Notes: a model not told the origin generated them from the sequence alone. A stretch of 64,000 bases of DNA from Odoribacter splanchnicus DSM 20712 (GCF_000190535.1 NC_015160.1:1984001-2048000), one strand, 5' to 3'. Counted from the first letter of the stretch, positions 36,601-44,773 are shown. Numbers and translations: made by a program.

Positions 36601-37728
36601 TTATTCCGCCTCTGTTTTCCTCCATTTGACAGGGGTACAGCCCGCATTTTCCTTGAACAGCCTTATAAAATGGCTTGGTGACAAAAAACCGGATTTCTCG
36701 GAGATGTCGGCTATCGTCAACCTCGGATATCGCGCAAGCAGACGTTTCGCATATTCTATACGAAGTCCGGTAATCCAATCGCGGAACGACATGTCATACG
36801 TAGTTTTGATGTACCCGGACAGGTAGGTGCGGTTGGTATGAAGCACATCTGAAAGCTCCTTTATGGTAAGGCCGGGCCGGATATAACCGTCCGCATCGAT
36901 CCAACCTTTGATTTTTTTCGCCATTTCGGCATGGAAAAAAGGAGTATCCTGCCTCTGTGCCTGTTCCCGGTTTGTGGTGTCACACAGGTCTTCCTCTTCA
37001 GAAGTCATGCCATCTTCCATCGCGTTTTCCACCTGTTCGTAAAACAGCAGATAGTTCAGATAGCAAAGGAAGAGATAAATGTAGAACGGTACCGATGACA
37101 GAATCCAGATATAGACGTATTCATCAGGCAGGAATGTCAGCAGTCCGCATCCCACCCCGAATGTGACAGCCCAGTAGGTGAAAATGGAAAGCCATTTGAT
37201 ATAGGCACCGATGTCGTCCGCACGGGTGTCATCGAAAATGCGGATGACCCTGTGATAGGCCCGGAGAAGCCTACGGGTCAGGAACAGCCCATAGATAACC
37301 AACCATGCGGCCAAGGCAAACATCACCGTTGTCTGTAAACCACCTTTTGGTAACAACAGCAGAACGATGCCGGAAAGGATGGAAAACAGTATCCATAGAC
37401 AGATATGCGTCCGTAACCGACATTTGGTGATATAAAAGCGGTCAAGCAGAGTGGTGAGGGCCGAACTGAACAACCAGTAGCACAAAAAATAGGTGGACAG
37501 GTTCATCAGGATGGCGGCATCGGTATTCTTGAACCTGATTCCCAAAAAGAAATGTACCGAATAGTTGGCGGCAAGTAACAGTATGGCTACCCCCATAATT
37601 CGCCGGGAACGCAGATAATTATTGAAAATGGCTTTTTCCGGGGTTGGAGCCAACAAAAAATAAAAGCCGAAGAACAACATCAACGGTAGCGCAATACAAA
37701 GTGAATAACTGTATATAGATGGTTCCAT
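36601..37728 (-). CDS. Membrane AraC-family regulator (7TM-type sensor)
   Basis: A 375-residue protein. The first about 230 residues contain seven hydrophobic segments (SLCIALPLMLFFGFYFLLAP, THICLWILFSILSGIVLLLL, YVYIWILSSVPFYIYLFLCY). The C-terminal about 100 residues are an AraC DNA-binding domain with two helix-turn-helix units (LTIKELSDVLHTNRTYLSGY; ADISEKSGFLSPSHFIRLFK). Such regulators sit next to fimbrial operons in Bacteroidales and probably control the genes at 24.9-36.4 kb, which begin about 200 bases downstream. The signal sensed is unknown. Confidence 0.88.
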   Translation of the reverse strand: MEPSIYSYSLCIALPLMLFFGFYFLLAPTPEKAIFNNYLRSRRIMGVAILLLAANYSVHFFLGIRFKNTDAAILMNLSTYFLCYWLFSSALTTLLDRFYITKCRLRTHICLWILFSILSGIVLLLLPKGGLQTTVMFALAAWLVIYGLFLTRRLLRAYHRVIRIFDDTRADDIGAYIKWLSIFTYWAVTFGVGCGLLTFLPDEYVYIWILSSVPFYIYLFLCYLNYLLFYEQVENAMEDGMTSEEEDLCDTTNREQAQRQDTPFFHAEMAKKIKGWIDADGYIRPGLTIKELSDVLHTNRTYLSGYIKTTYDMSFRDWITGLRIEYAKRLLARYPRLTIADISEKSGFLSPSHFIRLFKENAGCTPVKWRKTEAE

Positions 37729-37754
37729 TTTATTATGCCTAACTATTTTGAATG

Positions 37755-37762
37755 CAAAATTA
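37755..37762 (-). promoter_or_regulatory. -7 box (TAATTTTG) for AraC regulator
   Basis: The reverse complement of CAAAATTA at 37755-37762 matches TAnnTTTG and lies 27 bases before the regulator start. No clear -33 element is seen. Confidence 0.4.
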
Positions 37763-37936
37763 GCGAAAATACTGAATATATGGCGGATTTGCCATGACGA
37801 TTTACTTTCAACACCCTATTTTGATATAATCGAGGGCTTGTTGTATGGTATCCTTGCCATTATGTCATATTGATGGAAAAAGGCAGGAAAAGGAATGGTA
37901 TGTTCCCAATCCTGCCATATATATCCGCACACTCGT

Positions 37937-38380
37937 TCACATTTTTATACCTTTCGGTTTGCACTCGTCACGGACGTTGAATCCCGGCCGCCCGATGATG
38001 ATATGGTCGGCAATAAAATTGCCAGACGGACTGCGTTCATTCACCGGGCTGCGTATCTGCGGCACATCTTCGGTGTGTTGTGGAGATACGTTTCGTACAC
38101 CTTCCGCATCCGGTTTGACCTCCTGTCCGTCATTCTCCTTTTCGGCGACTTCGGGCGTAGGCGGCTCAAGCTCCAACTGTATCTTTCGGTCGAGTGCTGC
38201 AAGTTCGGACTTCAACTGTTTCAGTTCGTCCTCCTTCTTCCATACCTTCCCGGCTATCTCCTACAACTGTGGGACCTCCTTTTCCTGCACCTCGTTCTTC
38301 GCCTTGTACTGGTCAATGATGGACGGAATCCTCTCCTATGCGTTCAGGAAATTGCGTGCGGCGGCTACCGGGTCAGCCAT
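37937..38380 (-). pseudogene. Broken gene with two TAG stops at Gln positions
   Basis: From ATG 38380 the minus-strand frame reads MADPVAAARNFLNA, stop, ERIPSIIDQYKAKNEVQEKE, VPQL, stop, EIAGKVWKKEDELKQLKSEL and continues to GRPGFNVRDECKPKGIKM at 37937. The frame is otherwise coding-like over 148 codons, helical and Lys/Glu-rich at first. Both stops are TAG where CAG (Gln) would fit, so two C-to-T changes explain the damage. It resembles the tail of a large mobile-element protein, but I cannot name it. Confidence 0.55.
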
Positions 38381-38396
38381 CGCCAACATGCAGCCT

Positions 38397-38558
38397 ATGT
38401 CATACAAGGATACTGATACTACGGGAGAACCTGTCGAGCATGTGACAGAACCGGACAAGCAAATTGCGCATTCGGCTCTCGGTGACTACGGACCATTCAG
38501 TGTGAAATACGCCACGAAGGACTTTCTCAGCTACGGGAACAAAAAGTTCCGCATATAG
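38397..38558 (+). pseudogene. Coding-like fragment on opposite strand
   Basis: The plus-strand frame MSYKDTDTTGEPVEHVTEPD, then SALGDYGPFSVKYATKDFLS and ending YGNKKFRI at 38558, looks like the C-terminus of a real protein. It faces the broken gene at 37937-38380 and overlaps the end of the truncated 7TM gene. It is probably one of several fragments joined by rearrangement. The family is unknown. Confidence 0.3.
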
Positions 38559-39301
38559 ATTCTGATTTTGCTTGTTACAGATGGAAGCAACGGCAATATG
38601 CCAGAGGAGGCCGGGCTATACAAAAAAATAAGGGGCTGTACACTGAAAGTGTGGACGAAAAAGATGACAGAGAGTAATATCAAGGGACCTATTATATATA
38701 ATAAGGTATTGAAGAGGATTGCTACAGGAAGGAGTCCAGCAGCAAAGTATAGCTGAATGATGCTGGCTTGCGAATAGCGCACGTATGGAATCAAGTCGAT
38801 TCCGAAATTCTCCATGAGCTTCTGCTTTCGGGCTTTTGTTTCTTTGCGAATGATAAGAATAAAATATGCCATGCTAGCCACAAAAAGACCGAGCATCACA
38901 TAGAGCATATTGCCAATGTGTAAACTGTTATTTTTGAACATGCCAATGACGAAAACTATGGCGATGAGTATGTATGCCATCATACTACGTAAACAATAAC
39001 GGCGCACTTTGCTGCCTGTGCTCTCTATGTTGATTATGGAGAGAGTGATGGCAAATGCCACTGGGGTATAGAACAATATGTTGAATGCTGCGCCCACATC
39101 GGTACCTTGTGCACGGAGTCCATGAAGCATCTGTAAGAGGTAGTGGACGGAGAAGAATAGCATGGATGCAACGAGAATCCATCTTGATATTTCGTAGCGC
39201 CACACCTTCCATCTCACCTGCAAACTTGCCATGGCTAATTGCAATGCCAGCATGGCTGTAATGACGCAACATACAAGTTGTAATATGAATAACGATTTCA
39301 T
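38531..39301 (-). pseudogene. Truncated 7TM regulator lacking DNA-binding domain
   Basis: A 256-residue frame with about seven hydrophobic segments (LQLVCCVITAMLALQLAMAS, RWILVASMLFFSVHYLLQML, IQLYFAAGLLPVAILFNTLL, IIGPLILLSVIFFVHTF). It has the same layout as the sensor part of the AraC regulator at 36601-37728 (FSVHYLLQMLHGLRAQGTDV against YSVHFFLGIRFKNTDAAILM). The frame then runs into unrelated sequence (LYSPASSGILPLLPSVTSKI) and stops where the neighbouring fragments begin. The helix-turn-helix domain is missing, so this is most likely a remnant; a genuine membrane protein without the domain cannot be excluded. Confidence 0.6.
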
Positions 39302-39590
39302 AGTATTGTTATTACCTTAATTCCACAACACTATTGTAAATTAAACCTTTTAAGTACCTGAGCAACAAAAAGTTCTTGGACAAGCCAAGCGGCAGAGCCG
39401 AGCGGCTCAGGATTTTGCCATGTCGAAGAATTCACTTATCTTAGTGTTGTAAAAATAAACAAGAGAATCCGACGATAGACATGGTGAAAATACAAATTAA
39501 ACGAGATATACTCCCTATATTCGCGTAGTAATCCCCTATTGTCCCTGTCGCAAGACAAACTCCAGGGTTTTGTTTTTATATACTCCCCCC
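39302..39590. other. Non-coding gap with gene-tail remnant
   Basis: No complete gene is seen. On the plus strand around 39352-39441 an open stretch reads KYLSNKKFLDKPSGRAERLR and ends at a TAG, which looks like another orphan C-terminus. The gap separates the truncated regulator from the plasmid-like block. Confidence 0.3.
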
Positions 39591-39989
39591 CTATACGGTA
39601 GCGTATGGATCTTTTTCCTGAATCACCTTTTTAATCTTGAACAGCCGTTCTTTGGTTAGCGGCTTTATAGTTTCCGGATCCTCACCGTCGAATGTTTCCC
39701 CGAAGATCAGATCGTCCACCTCCAGGCCATGATTAAAATTCTCCCTGATACAGTCCCTTAGCAACCAAAGGTTTCTGAGGTTCACCCAATCGGCCGTTAT
39801 GTTCCTGATCCTTCTAAACATGATTATCGCAGTACGAAAATAATGCCCCACATGATCGTAATCATGGCAAACCCGTTTATCCAGATAATAAACATCTATT
39901 TCCTGGTTTTCTTCATCCTCCGCGATCCGGCAAAGGCAGAACGGGATCTGCTCCAGTTTATCCCATTCGATATATTCCGTTGATTTCAT
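39591..39989 (-). CDS. Hypothetical protein downstream of Fic
   Basis: A 132-residue soluble protein that starts MKSTEYIEWDKLEQIPFCLC and is rich in acidic residues (EDEENQEIDVYYLDKRVCHD), with a helical middle (FRTAIIMFRRIRNITADWVN). It begins 22 bases after the Fic gene on the same strand and is likely co-transcribed. I do not recognise the family. A role as Fic partner or antidote is a guess from position; the usual FicA-like motif is not seen in it. Confidence 0.6.
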   Translation of the reverse strand: MKSTEYIEWDKLEQIPFCLCRIAEDEENQEIDVYYLDKRVCHDYDHVGHYFRTAIIMFRRIRNITADWVNLRNLWLLRDCIRENFNHGLEVDDLIFGETFDGEDPETIKPLTKERLFKIKKVIQEKDPYATV

Positions 39990-40011
39990 ATTGTCATTAT
40001 TATAAATATCA

Positions 40012-41607
40012 TTACTTGACCAGCGAGGCTATCACTTTGGCAAATTCGGAAATATCCCCCTCCACGCTGGCCTTTTCCAACGCTTTCATATATTCTTTTC
40101 TACGCTCCACCGGAACAACCGTCCAGTTATAGCCTCCAGACGCAAGCATGGCGTTCAAGACGAACCGTCCCATTCTCCCGTTCCCGTCCATATAGGGGTG
40201 AATATACACGAAAAAGAAGTGTCCCAGGACAGCCCTTACCGCCGGGTGCGGCTCATTCTTCAAGAGATCGAAAAGGACGGGCATAGCGTCCCTGACCGCT
40301 TTCGGGTTCAACGGGATATGTTGCGATCCCCGTATATAGACCTGCCCGGTACGATAACCCACAAGATCCTCCCTTTGCAAGATCCCCACCGTAACGAACG
40401 GCATCCACATCTGCATATACCAGAGGGGATGATCCGCCCTTACCGCTTCCCCTGCGTTCTTTCCTTTCAGTATATCGGAGATCGTCCCCCTGACAGCCTG
40501 GAACGCCTGGTAATACCCACGTGCCACCAGTGCGTTTTTATGCTCCTTATCTTCTTCCTCCGGCTTCCAGTTCCCGACACGCACTTTCTCGATCAGTTCC
40601 GGGGAAACCCTATATCCCTCGATCGAGAGAGAATGATAAGCGTCCTCCGAATACTTTTCATCGACGGATCTCAAATACCCCTCCACGTCATCAATCTTTC
40701 CAGGGGCTTCGGGAAACAGTTCTACAACCTTATCCCTCATGTTCTCCCACATCAGGCGCAAGCGTGTGACGTAAGGCGACACTTCATAAACAAGGGGCGT
40801 TCGTGGCTGATCCTCGAACGGATCTTCTTCTCTCACGTCATACCCGAACCCCCGCATCGTGGAAACGATGCTGTCGGCGATTTCGCTGTTCCCGATGTTC
40901 CGGAACGCCCCGGCTATTCTTCCGGCACGAAGCGAAGCCCCGTTTTTCGTCAGTACCTTTAATATATCGGCAGCGTCCCGTATCATGGCCAGGCAGGTGC
41001 GGGCTGCGATCTTCTCCACCTGGAAATATCTCGGCGTGGCATATACCAGGGCTTCGGCAAGCGGATAGAGATTAAGGCCGTATTCCGGCTCTTTATATAC
41101 CTGATCCGGAATCTCGCTTTGAAACACCAAAAGCGAGGTATCATACATCAGCTTTTGCGTGTTGTTATGGCCTTTCGGCGACTTGATAACCACCTGCACG
41201 GGCACGGTCGTTTTCCCCGAATACAGATCCAGCGACTGGTCGGCCGTCAAACACCACCGTTCCCCCAGCCGGACGGCCGCATATTTCGCAATAAAATACC
41301 AGAATGAGGTGTACCAGATCGTCGTATCCCCCTCTGTTCCCGGCCTGGCCGCAATATACCAGCCTTTCATTACTTCCTGCAACCAGCCGTTATCCAACAG
41401 CCGGGTTAAATGTGTCCTCCCTATCTCGGCCGTCCCTTGTAGAACGACACAGCGGTCTTTCTCCTGGAGCTTTCTTAATTCCTCCAGTGAAGCCGCCATT
41501 TTCTCCGCCATTGTTGCCATACTACCGTTTTTATTTAGATTCTGATTATTTTCGTGCAAATACTCGTTTTTAGACATGTGCAAATACTCGTTTTTAATTT
41601 CGCGCAT
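40012..41607 (-). CDS. Fic-domain AMP-transferase with AbiEi-like N-terminus
   Basis: A protein of up to 531 residues. The catalytic motif HPYMDGNGRMGR at 470-481 matches the Fic consensus HxFxDGNGRxxR, so it should transfer AMP or a related group to a protein. An inhibitory-helix motif S326-x-x-x-E330-G331 (YHSLSIEGY) precedes the Fic core, so it is probably self-inhibited (class II). Residues about 40-170 look like the winged-helix of AbiEi-type antitoxins (GTAEIGRTHLTRLLDNGWLQ, GWYIAARPG). The first 30 residues contain NEYLH twice because they overlap DNA repeats; the Met at 41520 (MATMAEKMAAS) may be the true start. Confidence 0.88.
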   Translation of the reverse strand: MREIKNEYLHMSKNEYLHENNQNLNKNGSMATMAEKMAASLEELRKLQEKDRCVVLQGTAEIGRTHLTRLLDNGWLQEVMKGWYIAARPGTEGDTTIWYTSFWYFIAKYAAVRLGERWCLTADQSLDLYSGKTTVPVQVVIKSPKGHNNTQKLMYDTSLLVFQSEIPDQVYKEPEYGLNLYPLAEALVYATPRYFQVEKIAARTCLAMIRDAADILKVLTKNGASLRAGRIAGAFRNIGNSEIADSIVSTMRGFGYDVREEDPFEDQPRTPLVYEVSPYVTRLRLMWENMRDKVVELFPEAPGKIDDVEGYLRSVDEKYSEDAYHSLSIEGYRVSPELIEKVRVGNWKPEEEDKEHKNALVARGYYQAFQAVRGTISDILKGKNAGEAVRADHPLWYMQMWMPFVTVGILQREDLVGYRTGQVYIRGSQHIPLNPKAVRDAMPVLFDLLKNEPHPAVRAVLGHFFFVYIHPYMDGNGRMGRFVLNAMLASGGYNWTVVPVERRKEYMKALEKASVEGDISEFAKVIASLVK

Positions 41608-41620
41608 TTACTCGTATTTG
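41554..41620. repeat. Three 24-bp-spaced direct repeats at Fic start
   Basis: Three copies of a 19-base unit lie at 41554-41572, 41578-41596 and 41602-41620. The first two read GTGCAAATACTCGTTTTTA exactly; the third is GCGCATTTACTCGTATTTG. The constant 24-base spacing places them on similar faces of the helix. They overlap the first codons of the longest Fic frame and lie just downstream of its -7 box. The core ACTCGTTTTTA also occurs at the iteron region (52609). They could be Fic/AbiEi-like operators or iterons. Confidence 0.75.
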
Positions 41621-41623
41621 TTG

Positions 41624-41631
41624 CAAAAATA
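41624..41631 (-). promoter_or_regulatory. -7 box (TATTTTTG) for fic gene
   Basis: The reverse complement of CAAAAATA matches TAnnTTTG. A transcript starting some 7-10 bases downstream would begin inside the third direct repeat. That favours one of the later Met codons as the start. Confidence 0.4.
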
Positions 41632-41649
41632 CAATATTTGTTCCGATAA

Positions 41650-42288
41650 TCAGCTATTAATGAAGTCTTTTTTTACTTGTTGTATCGTCGAAACGGCTTT
41701 TCCCGTGAGCTTCGCCACGTTCCGGATCGAGTAGCCTTTCTTCAACAAGGCGATCGCCTCCCGGTATTCCTCTTTCCTCTGTTCGGCCGTTTTCCGGCTT
41801 CCCGGCTTCCGTCCCAGCCTGCCCCCTTTCTGGATGTACAACTCCCGTCCGCTATTAAGGCGGTCAATGATCCCCTGGCGTTCGATCGCGGCCAGTTCCC
41901 CCAATAGGGTAGTAATCAGAGAGGACAAGGGGTTTACCGTCTTGTCCGGCCGTAATGTTTCCAGGTTCAAGTTTTGGATATACACGCATATTTTATGCGT
42001 GTGCAGCGTATCGAGTGCCTTTAGTATCTCCAGGGTGGAACGCCCCAGGCGTGAGATCTCGGTCAGCAACAGCATATCCACCCGGTTCTGCGGATCTGTG
42101 CAGTATTCCAGGCAACGGCTTAAAACCGGGCGTTCAATATTGGCCTTTCGTCCGCTTATCTTTTCCTCAAAGACCGCCGTCACCTCGTACCCCCGTCCGG
42201 CTGCGAACCTCTCCAGATCGACAACCTGCCGTTCGGTCGATTGCCTGGCCGACTGCGAGCTTACACGTGAATAGATAACCACATTCAT
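41650..42288 (-). CDS. Serine recombinase (resolvase/invertase family)
   Basis: A 212-residue recombinase. The catalytic Ser10 is in VIYSRVSSQSARQSTERQ, and conserved residues follow in VDMLLLTEISRLGRSTLEIL and LLGELAAIERQGIIDRLNSG. A short C-terminal helix-turn-helix (GYSIRNVAKLTGKAVSTIQQ) binds the crossover site. The length fits small resolvases or invertases that resolve plasmid multimers or invert DNA. It lies between the Fic and RhuM genes on the minus strand; no matching recombination site was identified with confidence. Confidence 0.9.
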   Translation of the reverse strand: MNVVIYSRVSSQSARQSTERQVVDLERFAAGRGYEVTAVFEEKISGRKANIERPVLSRCLEYCTDPQNRVDMLLLTEISRLGRSTLEILKALDTLHTHKICVYIQNLNLETLRPDKTVNPLSSLITTLLGELAAIERQGIIDRLNSGRELYIQKGGRLGRKPGSRKTAEQRKEEYREAIALLKKGYSIRNVAKLTGKAVSTIQQVKKDFINS

Positions 42289-42301
42289 AAGACAAGGGAT
42301 A

Positions 42302-43132
42302 TTATAACAGGTCAGTTATCACAACCGCCGGAATATCCAGCTTTGAGAAAGCGAACATCTTTTTCCCCAGATCCTTTAACGAGGCTCCGATATGGTACAC
42401 GTCCGTTTCATCAACGATCAGGAAACGGTCGTGACTGTCCCGGTACGTCCTGATGTCGATAGGTGGGTACTGGCTGTTATGCCTGTCAAGATCAAGTTGG
42501 AGTTGCTGCGTGATACGCTGTGTGTAAATGGTGGCCGAGACACCGACGCTGCGTTTACTCAACATGAGCAAGACCGTTTCGTCCACATAGTTGTCGATAA
42601 GCACGATCGAACGCCTGGCCGACTTTACCAGATCGGTGGCGAACTTGTACGCATCGAAAATCTGGCCGTTATAAAAAATGCCTTCGACCGGGGGCAAGGC
42701 AGTACGCACGAAAAAATCTATCTTCTCGGTATGTTGAGCGACAGTCCTTTCAAGTTCTGACAAACGTTTATTAATGGAATACCCCTTTAAAAGATAATCC
42801 TTTAATACACTATTCGCCCATTTCCTAAAAAGGGTTGCGTTCTTGCTATTAACCCGATATCCTATTGACAGAATCGCATCAAGATTATAATATTTAGTAG
42901 TATATCTCTGTTTGCCGTCATTACCCATATGTTCCAAAATGGAACATGTGCTATCTATATCAAGTTCGCCGCTTTTGTAAATGTTGTTCAAATGTTTGGT
43001 AATAGCTGGCCTTTTAGTCCCGAACAAGTCGGCTATTTGTTCTTGTGTCAGCCAAACGGTTTCATCTTCCAGCCTCACTTCCAACCTGACCGCTTCATCC
43101 GGCTGGTATAATATGATTTCTCCCTGTTCCAT
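42302..43132 (-). CDS. RhuM-family protein with PLD-like C-terminus
   Basis: A 276-residue protein. Residues 1-130 match the RhuM family (LEDETVWLTQEQIADLFGTK, AITKHLNNIYKSGELD, YNLDAILSIGYRVNSKNATL, FRKWANSVLKDYLLKGYSIN), which includes a DNA-binding helix-turn-helix. After a linker, residues 150-276 resemble a phospholipase-D-like fold (KSARRSIVLIDNYVDETVLL, SHDRFLIVDETDVYHIGASL, KDLGKKMFAFSKLD). The single HxxxxxxD pattern suggests a degenerate PLD nuclease. The role is unknown; such genes are frequent on mobile elements and in defence islands. It starts 4 bases before the stop of its upstream partner gene. Confidence 0.82.
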   Translation of the reverse strand: MEQGEIILYQPDEAVRLEVRLEDETVWLTQEQIADLFGTKRPAITKHLNNIYKSGELDIDSTCSILEHMGNDGKQRYTTKYYNLDAILSIGYRVNSKNATLFRKWANSVLKDYLLKGYSINKRLSELERTVAQHTEKIDFFVRTALPPVEGIFYNGQIFDAYKFATDLVKSARRSIVLIDNYVDETVLLMLSKRSVGVSATIYTQRITQQLQLDLDRHNSQYPPIDIRTYRDSHDRFLIVDETDVYHIGASLKDLGKKMFAFSKLDIPAVVITDLL

Positions 43133-43135
43133 TAC

Positions 43136-43465
43136 TTATTTACCTTTTCTTAATTCATCAAGCCTCTGCATCGCACCGCTGAACTTCTCACTAAACATCA
43201 TATCATCGGGCAAAACAAACCAGGTGGGAATACCTCTCGACTGTGGATTACCTATACATTCATCTTGCCCGTTCTGTTTGCGGTAATCGTCCCATTCACT
43301 ATAAGCGATGTTCCAACGGATACCTAATTTATAGGTATTTTCCCATTTAATAATAGCCAGTGAATAGGCCGGATCATCTTTGCCGTCATAAATCACTTCT
43401 ACAACTTCAACCACCCCTTTAGGGGAATTTATAAACTTCGGATTTTTATACGAATAAGTGCTCAT
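43136..43465 (-). CDS. Hypothetical protein in operon with RhuM gene
   Basis: A 109-residue soluble protein starting MSTYSYKNPKFINSPKGVVE. It contains an aromatic segment (YKLGIRWNIAYSEWDDYRKQ) and GNPQSRGIPTWFVLPDDMMF. Only three bases separate its stop from the RhuM ATG, so the two are almost certainly co-translated. I do not recognise the family. Confidence 0.65.
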   Translation of the reverse strand: MSTYSYKNPKFINSPKGVVEVVEVIYDGKDDPAYSLAIIKWENTYKLGIRWNIAYSEWDDYRKQNGQDECIGNPQSRGIPTWFVLPDDMMFSEKFSGAMQRLDELRKGK

Positions 43466-43582
43466 GTCTTTTATTTTTTATTTATAGCACACAAAGATAC
43501 TCAAAAACAAATATATACATATATACATACGTATGATTAGCGTATAAAAACATTTATGGTTATTCTAATCTTTGATTAATTC

Positions 43583-43651
43583 CGGTACAGAAACAAAACG
43601 TACCGAAAGACGGAAACAGGATTTATTTCGGTACGCTTCCCCGATCGGTAC
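43583..43651. repeat. Four CGGTAC sites upstream of parA
   Basis: CGGTAC occurs at 43583, 43629 and 43646, and its reverse GTACCG at 43600, all within 69 bases. The cluster lies about 60-130 bases before the parA promoter. It could be part of a centromere (parS) or an operator set. Confidence 0.5.
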
Positions 43652-43684
43652 AAAAAACACGCAAAAAACGAGAAATACTACTTT

Positions 43685-43720
43685 TAGTATTTTAGTATAT
43701 TAGTATTTTAACTATATTTG
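43685..43720 (+). promoter_or_regulatory. parA promoter with 8-bp-period operator repeats
   Basis: TAGTATTT, TAGTATAT and TAGTATTT follow each other with an exact 8-base period (43685-43710). They sit over the -33 region of a promoter whose -7 box is TATATTTG (43713-43720). Short tandem repeats of this kind are typical binding sites of ribbon-helix-helix regulators, and the second gene of the operon encodes one. Autoregulation is therefore likely. Confidence 0.65.
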
Positions 43721-43752
43721 CGGACATGACAACCATTTAAAAAACTGAATTT

Positions 43753-44511
43753 ATGAGCAAAGCAAAAGTAATCTCCGTATTGAATCACAAGGGGGGAGTA
43801 GGAAAGACCACAACCACGATCAACCTGGGCGGCGCGTTACGTCAAAAAGGGTACAAGGTTCTTTTGATCGACCTTGACGGGCAGGCCAACCTGACCGAAT
43901 CGCTGGGCTTCTCCGCGGAGCTTCCCCAAACGATCTACGGCGCGATGAAAGGCGAATACGACCTGCCGATCTACGAGCATAAGGACGGTCTTAGCGTCGT
44001 TCCCTCCTGCCTGGATCTCTCGGCCGTTGAAACGGAGTTAATCAACGAGGCCGGACGGGAGCTTATCTTAGCCCACCTTATCAAGGGCCAAAAGGAGAAA
44101 TTCGATTATATCCTGATCGACTGTCCCCCCTCGCTGTCGCTGCTCACGCTTAACGCACTGACGGCCTCGGATCGGTTGATTATCCCGGTTCAGGCTCAAT
44201 TCCTGGCAATGCGTGGAATGGCCAAACTTATGCAGGTCGTCCACAAGGTGCAGCAACGTTTGAACTCGGATCTTTCGATAGCCGGGGTTCTGATAACCCA
44301 GTACGACGGAAGAAAGAACCTGAACAAGAGCGTTTCGGAACTGGTACAGGAAACATTCCAGGGCAAAGTGTTCAGCACCCATATACGCAACGCCATTACG
44401 CTGGCCGAAGCCCCGACACAAGGGCAGGATATTTTTCACTATGCCCCCAAATCTGCCGGGGCAGAGGACTACGAAAAGGTATGTAACGAACTGCTAACAG
44501 AAATAAAGTAA
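43753..44511 (+). CDS. parA: ParA-type partition ATPase
   Basis: A 252-residue ATPase of the MinD/ParA class. The deviant Walker A is KGGVGKTT with the signature Lys13 and catalytic Lys18. Walker A' is LLIDLDGQANLTES and Walker B is YILIDCPPSLSLLT. It has no N-terminal DNA-binding extension, so it is the short (type Ib-like) form that works with a small ribbon-helix-helix partner. It moves low-copy plasmids or elements to daughter cells. It and the next gene are four bases apart. Confidence 0.92.
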   Translation: MSKAKVISVLNHKGGVGKTTTTINLGGALRQKGYKVLLIDLDGQANLTESLGFSAELPQTIYGAMKGEYDLPIYEHKDGLSVVPSCLDLSAVETELINEAGRELILAHLIKGQKEKFDYILIDCPPSLSLLTLNALTASDRLIIPVQAQFLAMRGMAKLMQVVHKVQQRLNSDLSIAGVLITQYDGRKNLNKSVSELVQETFQGKVFSTHIRNAITLAEAPTQGQDIFHYAPKSAGAEDYEKVCNELLTEIK

Positions 44512-44515
44512 CCAT

Positions 44516-44773
44516 ATGGCAAAGAAGAACGATTTAAAAAACAGTATGTCGGCCGGGCTGACCGGGGGATTAGACAGCCTGATCCAATCCACGGCCGGGC
44601 AAAAAGAGGCTCAAAAGCCGAAGAAAGCGAAAACCGTGCATTGTAATTTTGTCATGGACGAAACCTATCACCAGAACTTAAAGCTGATCGCGATCCGCAA
44701 AGGCGATTCGCTAAAATCGGTATTGCAAGAGGCTATATCTGACTACTTGGATAAAAACAGTTCCCTGCTATAA
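44516..44773 (+). CDS. Small partition partner, ribbon-helix-helix type
   Basis: An 85-residue protein. The first 45 residues are polar and probably flexible (MSAGLTGGLDSLIQSTAGQK). The C-terminal 40 residues (KTVHCNFVMDETYHQNLKLI, AIRKGDSLKSVLQEAISDYL) have the strand-helix-helix pattern of ribbon-helix-helix DNA binders such as ParG or omega. It should bind the 8-bp repeats upstream of parA and link the DNA to ParA. The flexible N-terminus may stimulate the ATPase, as in ParG; that is inference. Confidence 0.8.
   Translation: MAKKNDLKNSMSAGLTGGLDSLIQSTAGQKEAQKPKKAKTVHCNFVMDETYHQNLKLIAIRKGDSLKSVLQEAISDYLDKNSSLL

Noticed and set aside
37937-38380. TAG read as glutamine, as in some phages of Bacteroidetes
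   Set aside because: The fragment is short, only two TAG codons are involved, and surrounding genes use TAG and TAA as normal stops. Two C-to-T changes in a dead gene are simpler.
37845-38558. Long plus-strand frame of 237 codons
   Set aside because: Most of it is the complement of the broken minus-strand gene and reads as low-complexity Ser/Phe/Cys sequence; only its last about 53 codons look coding.
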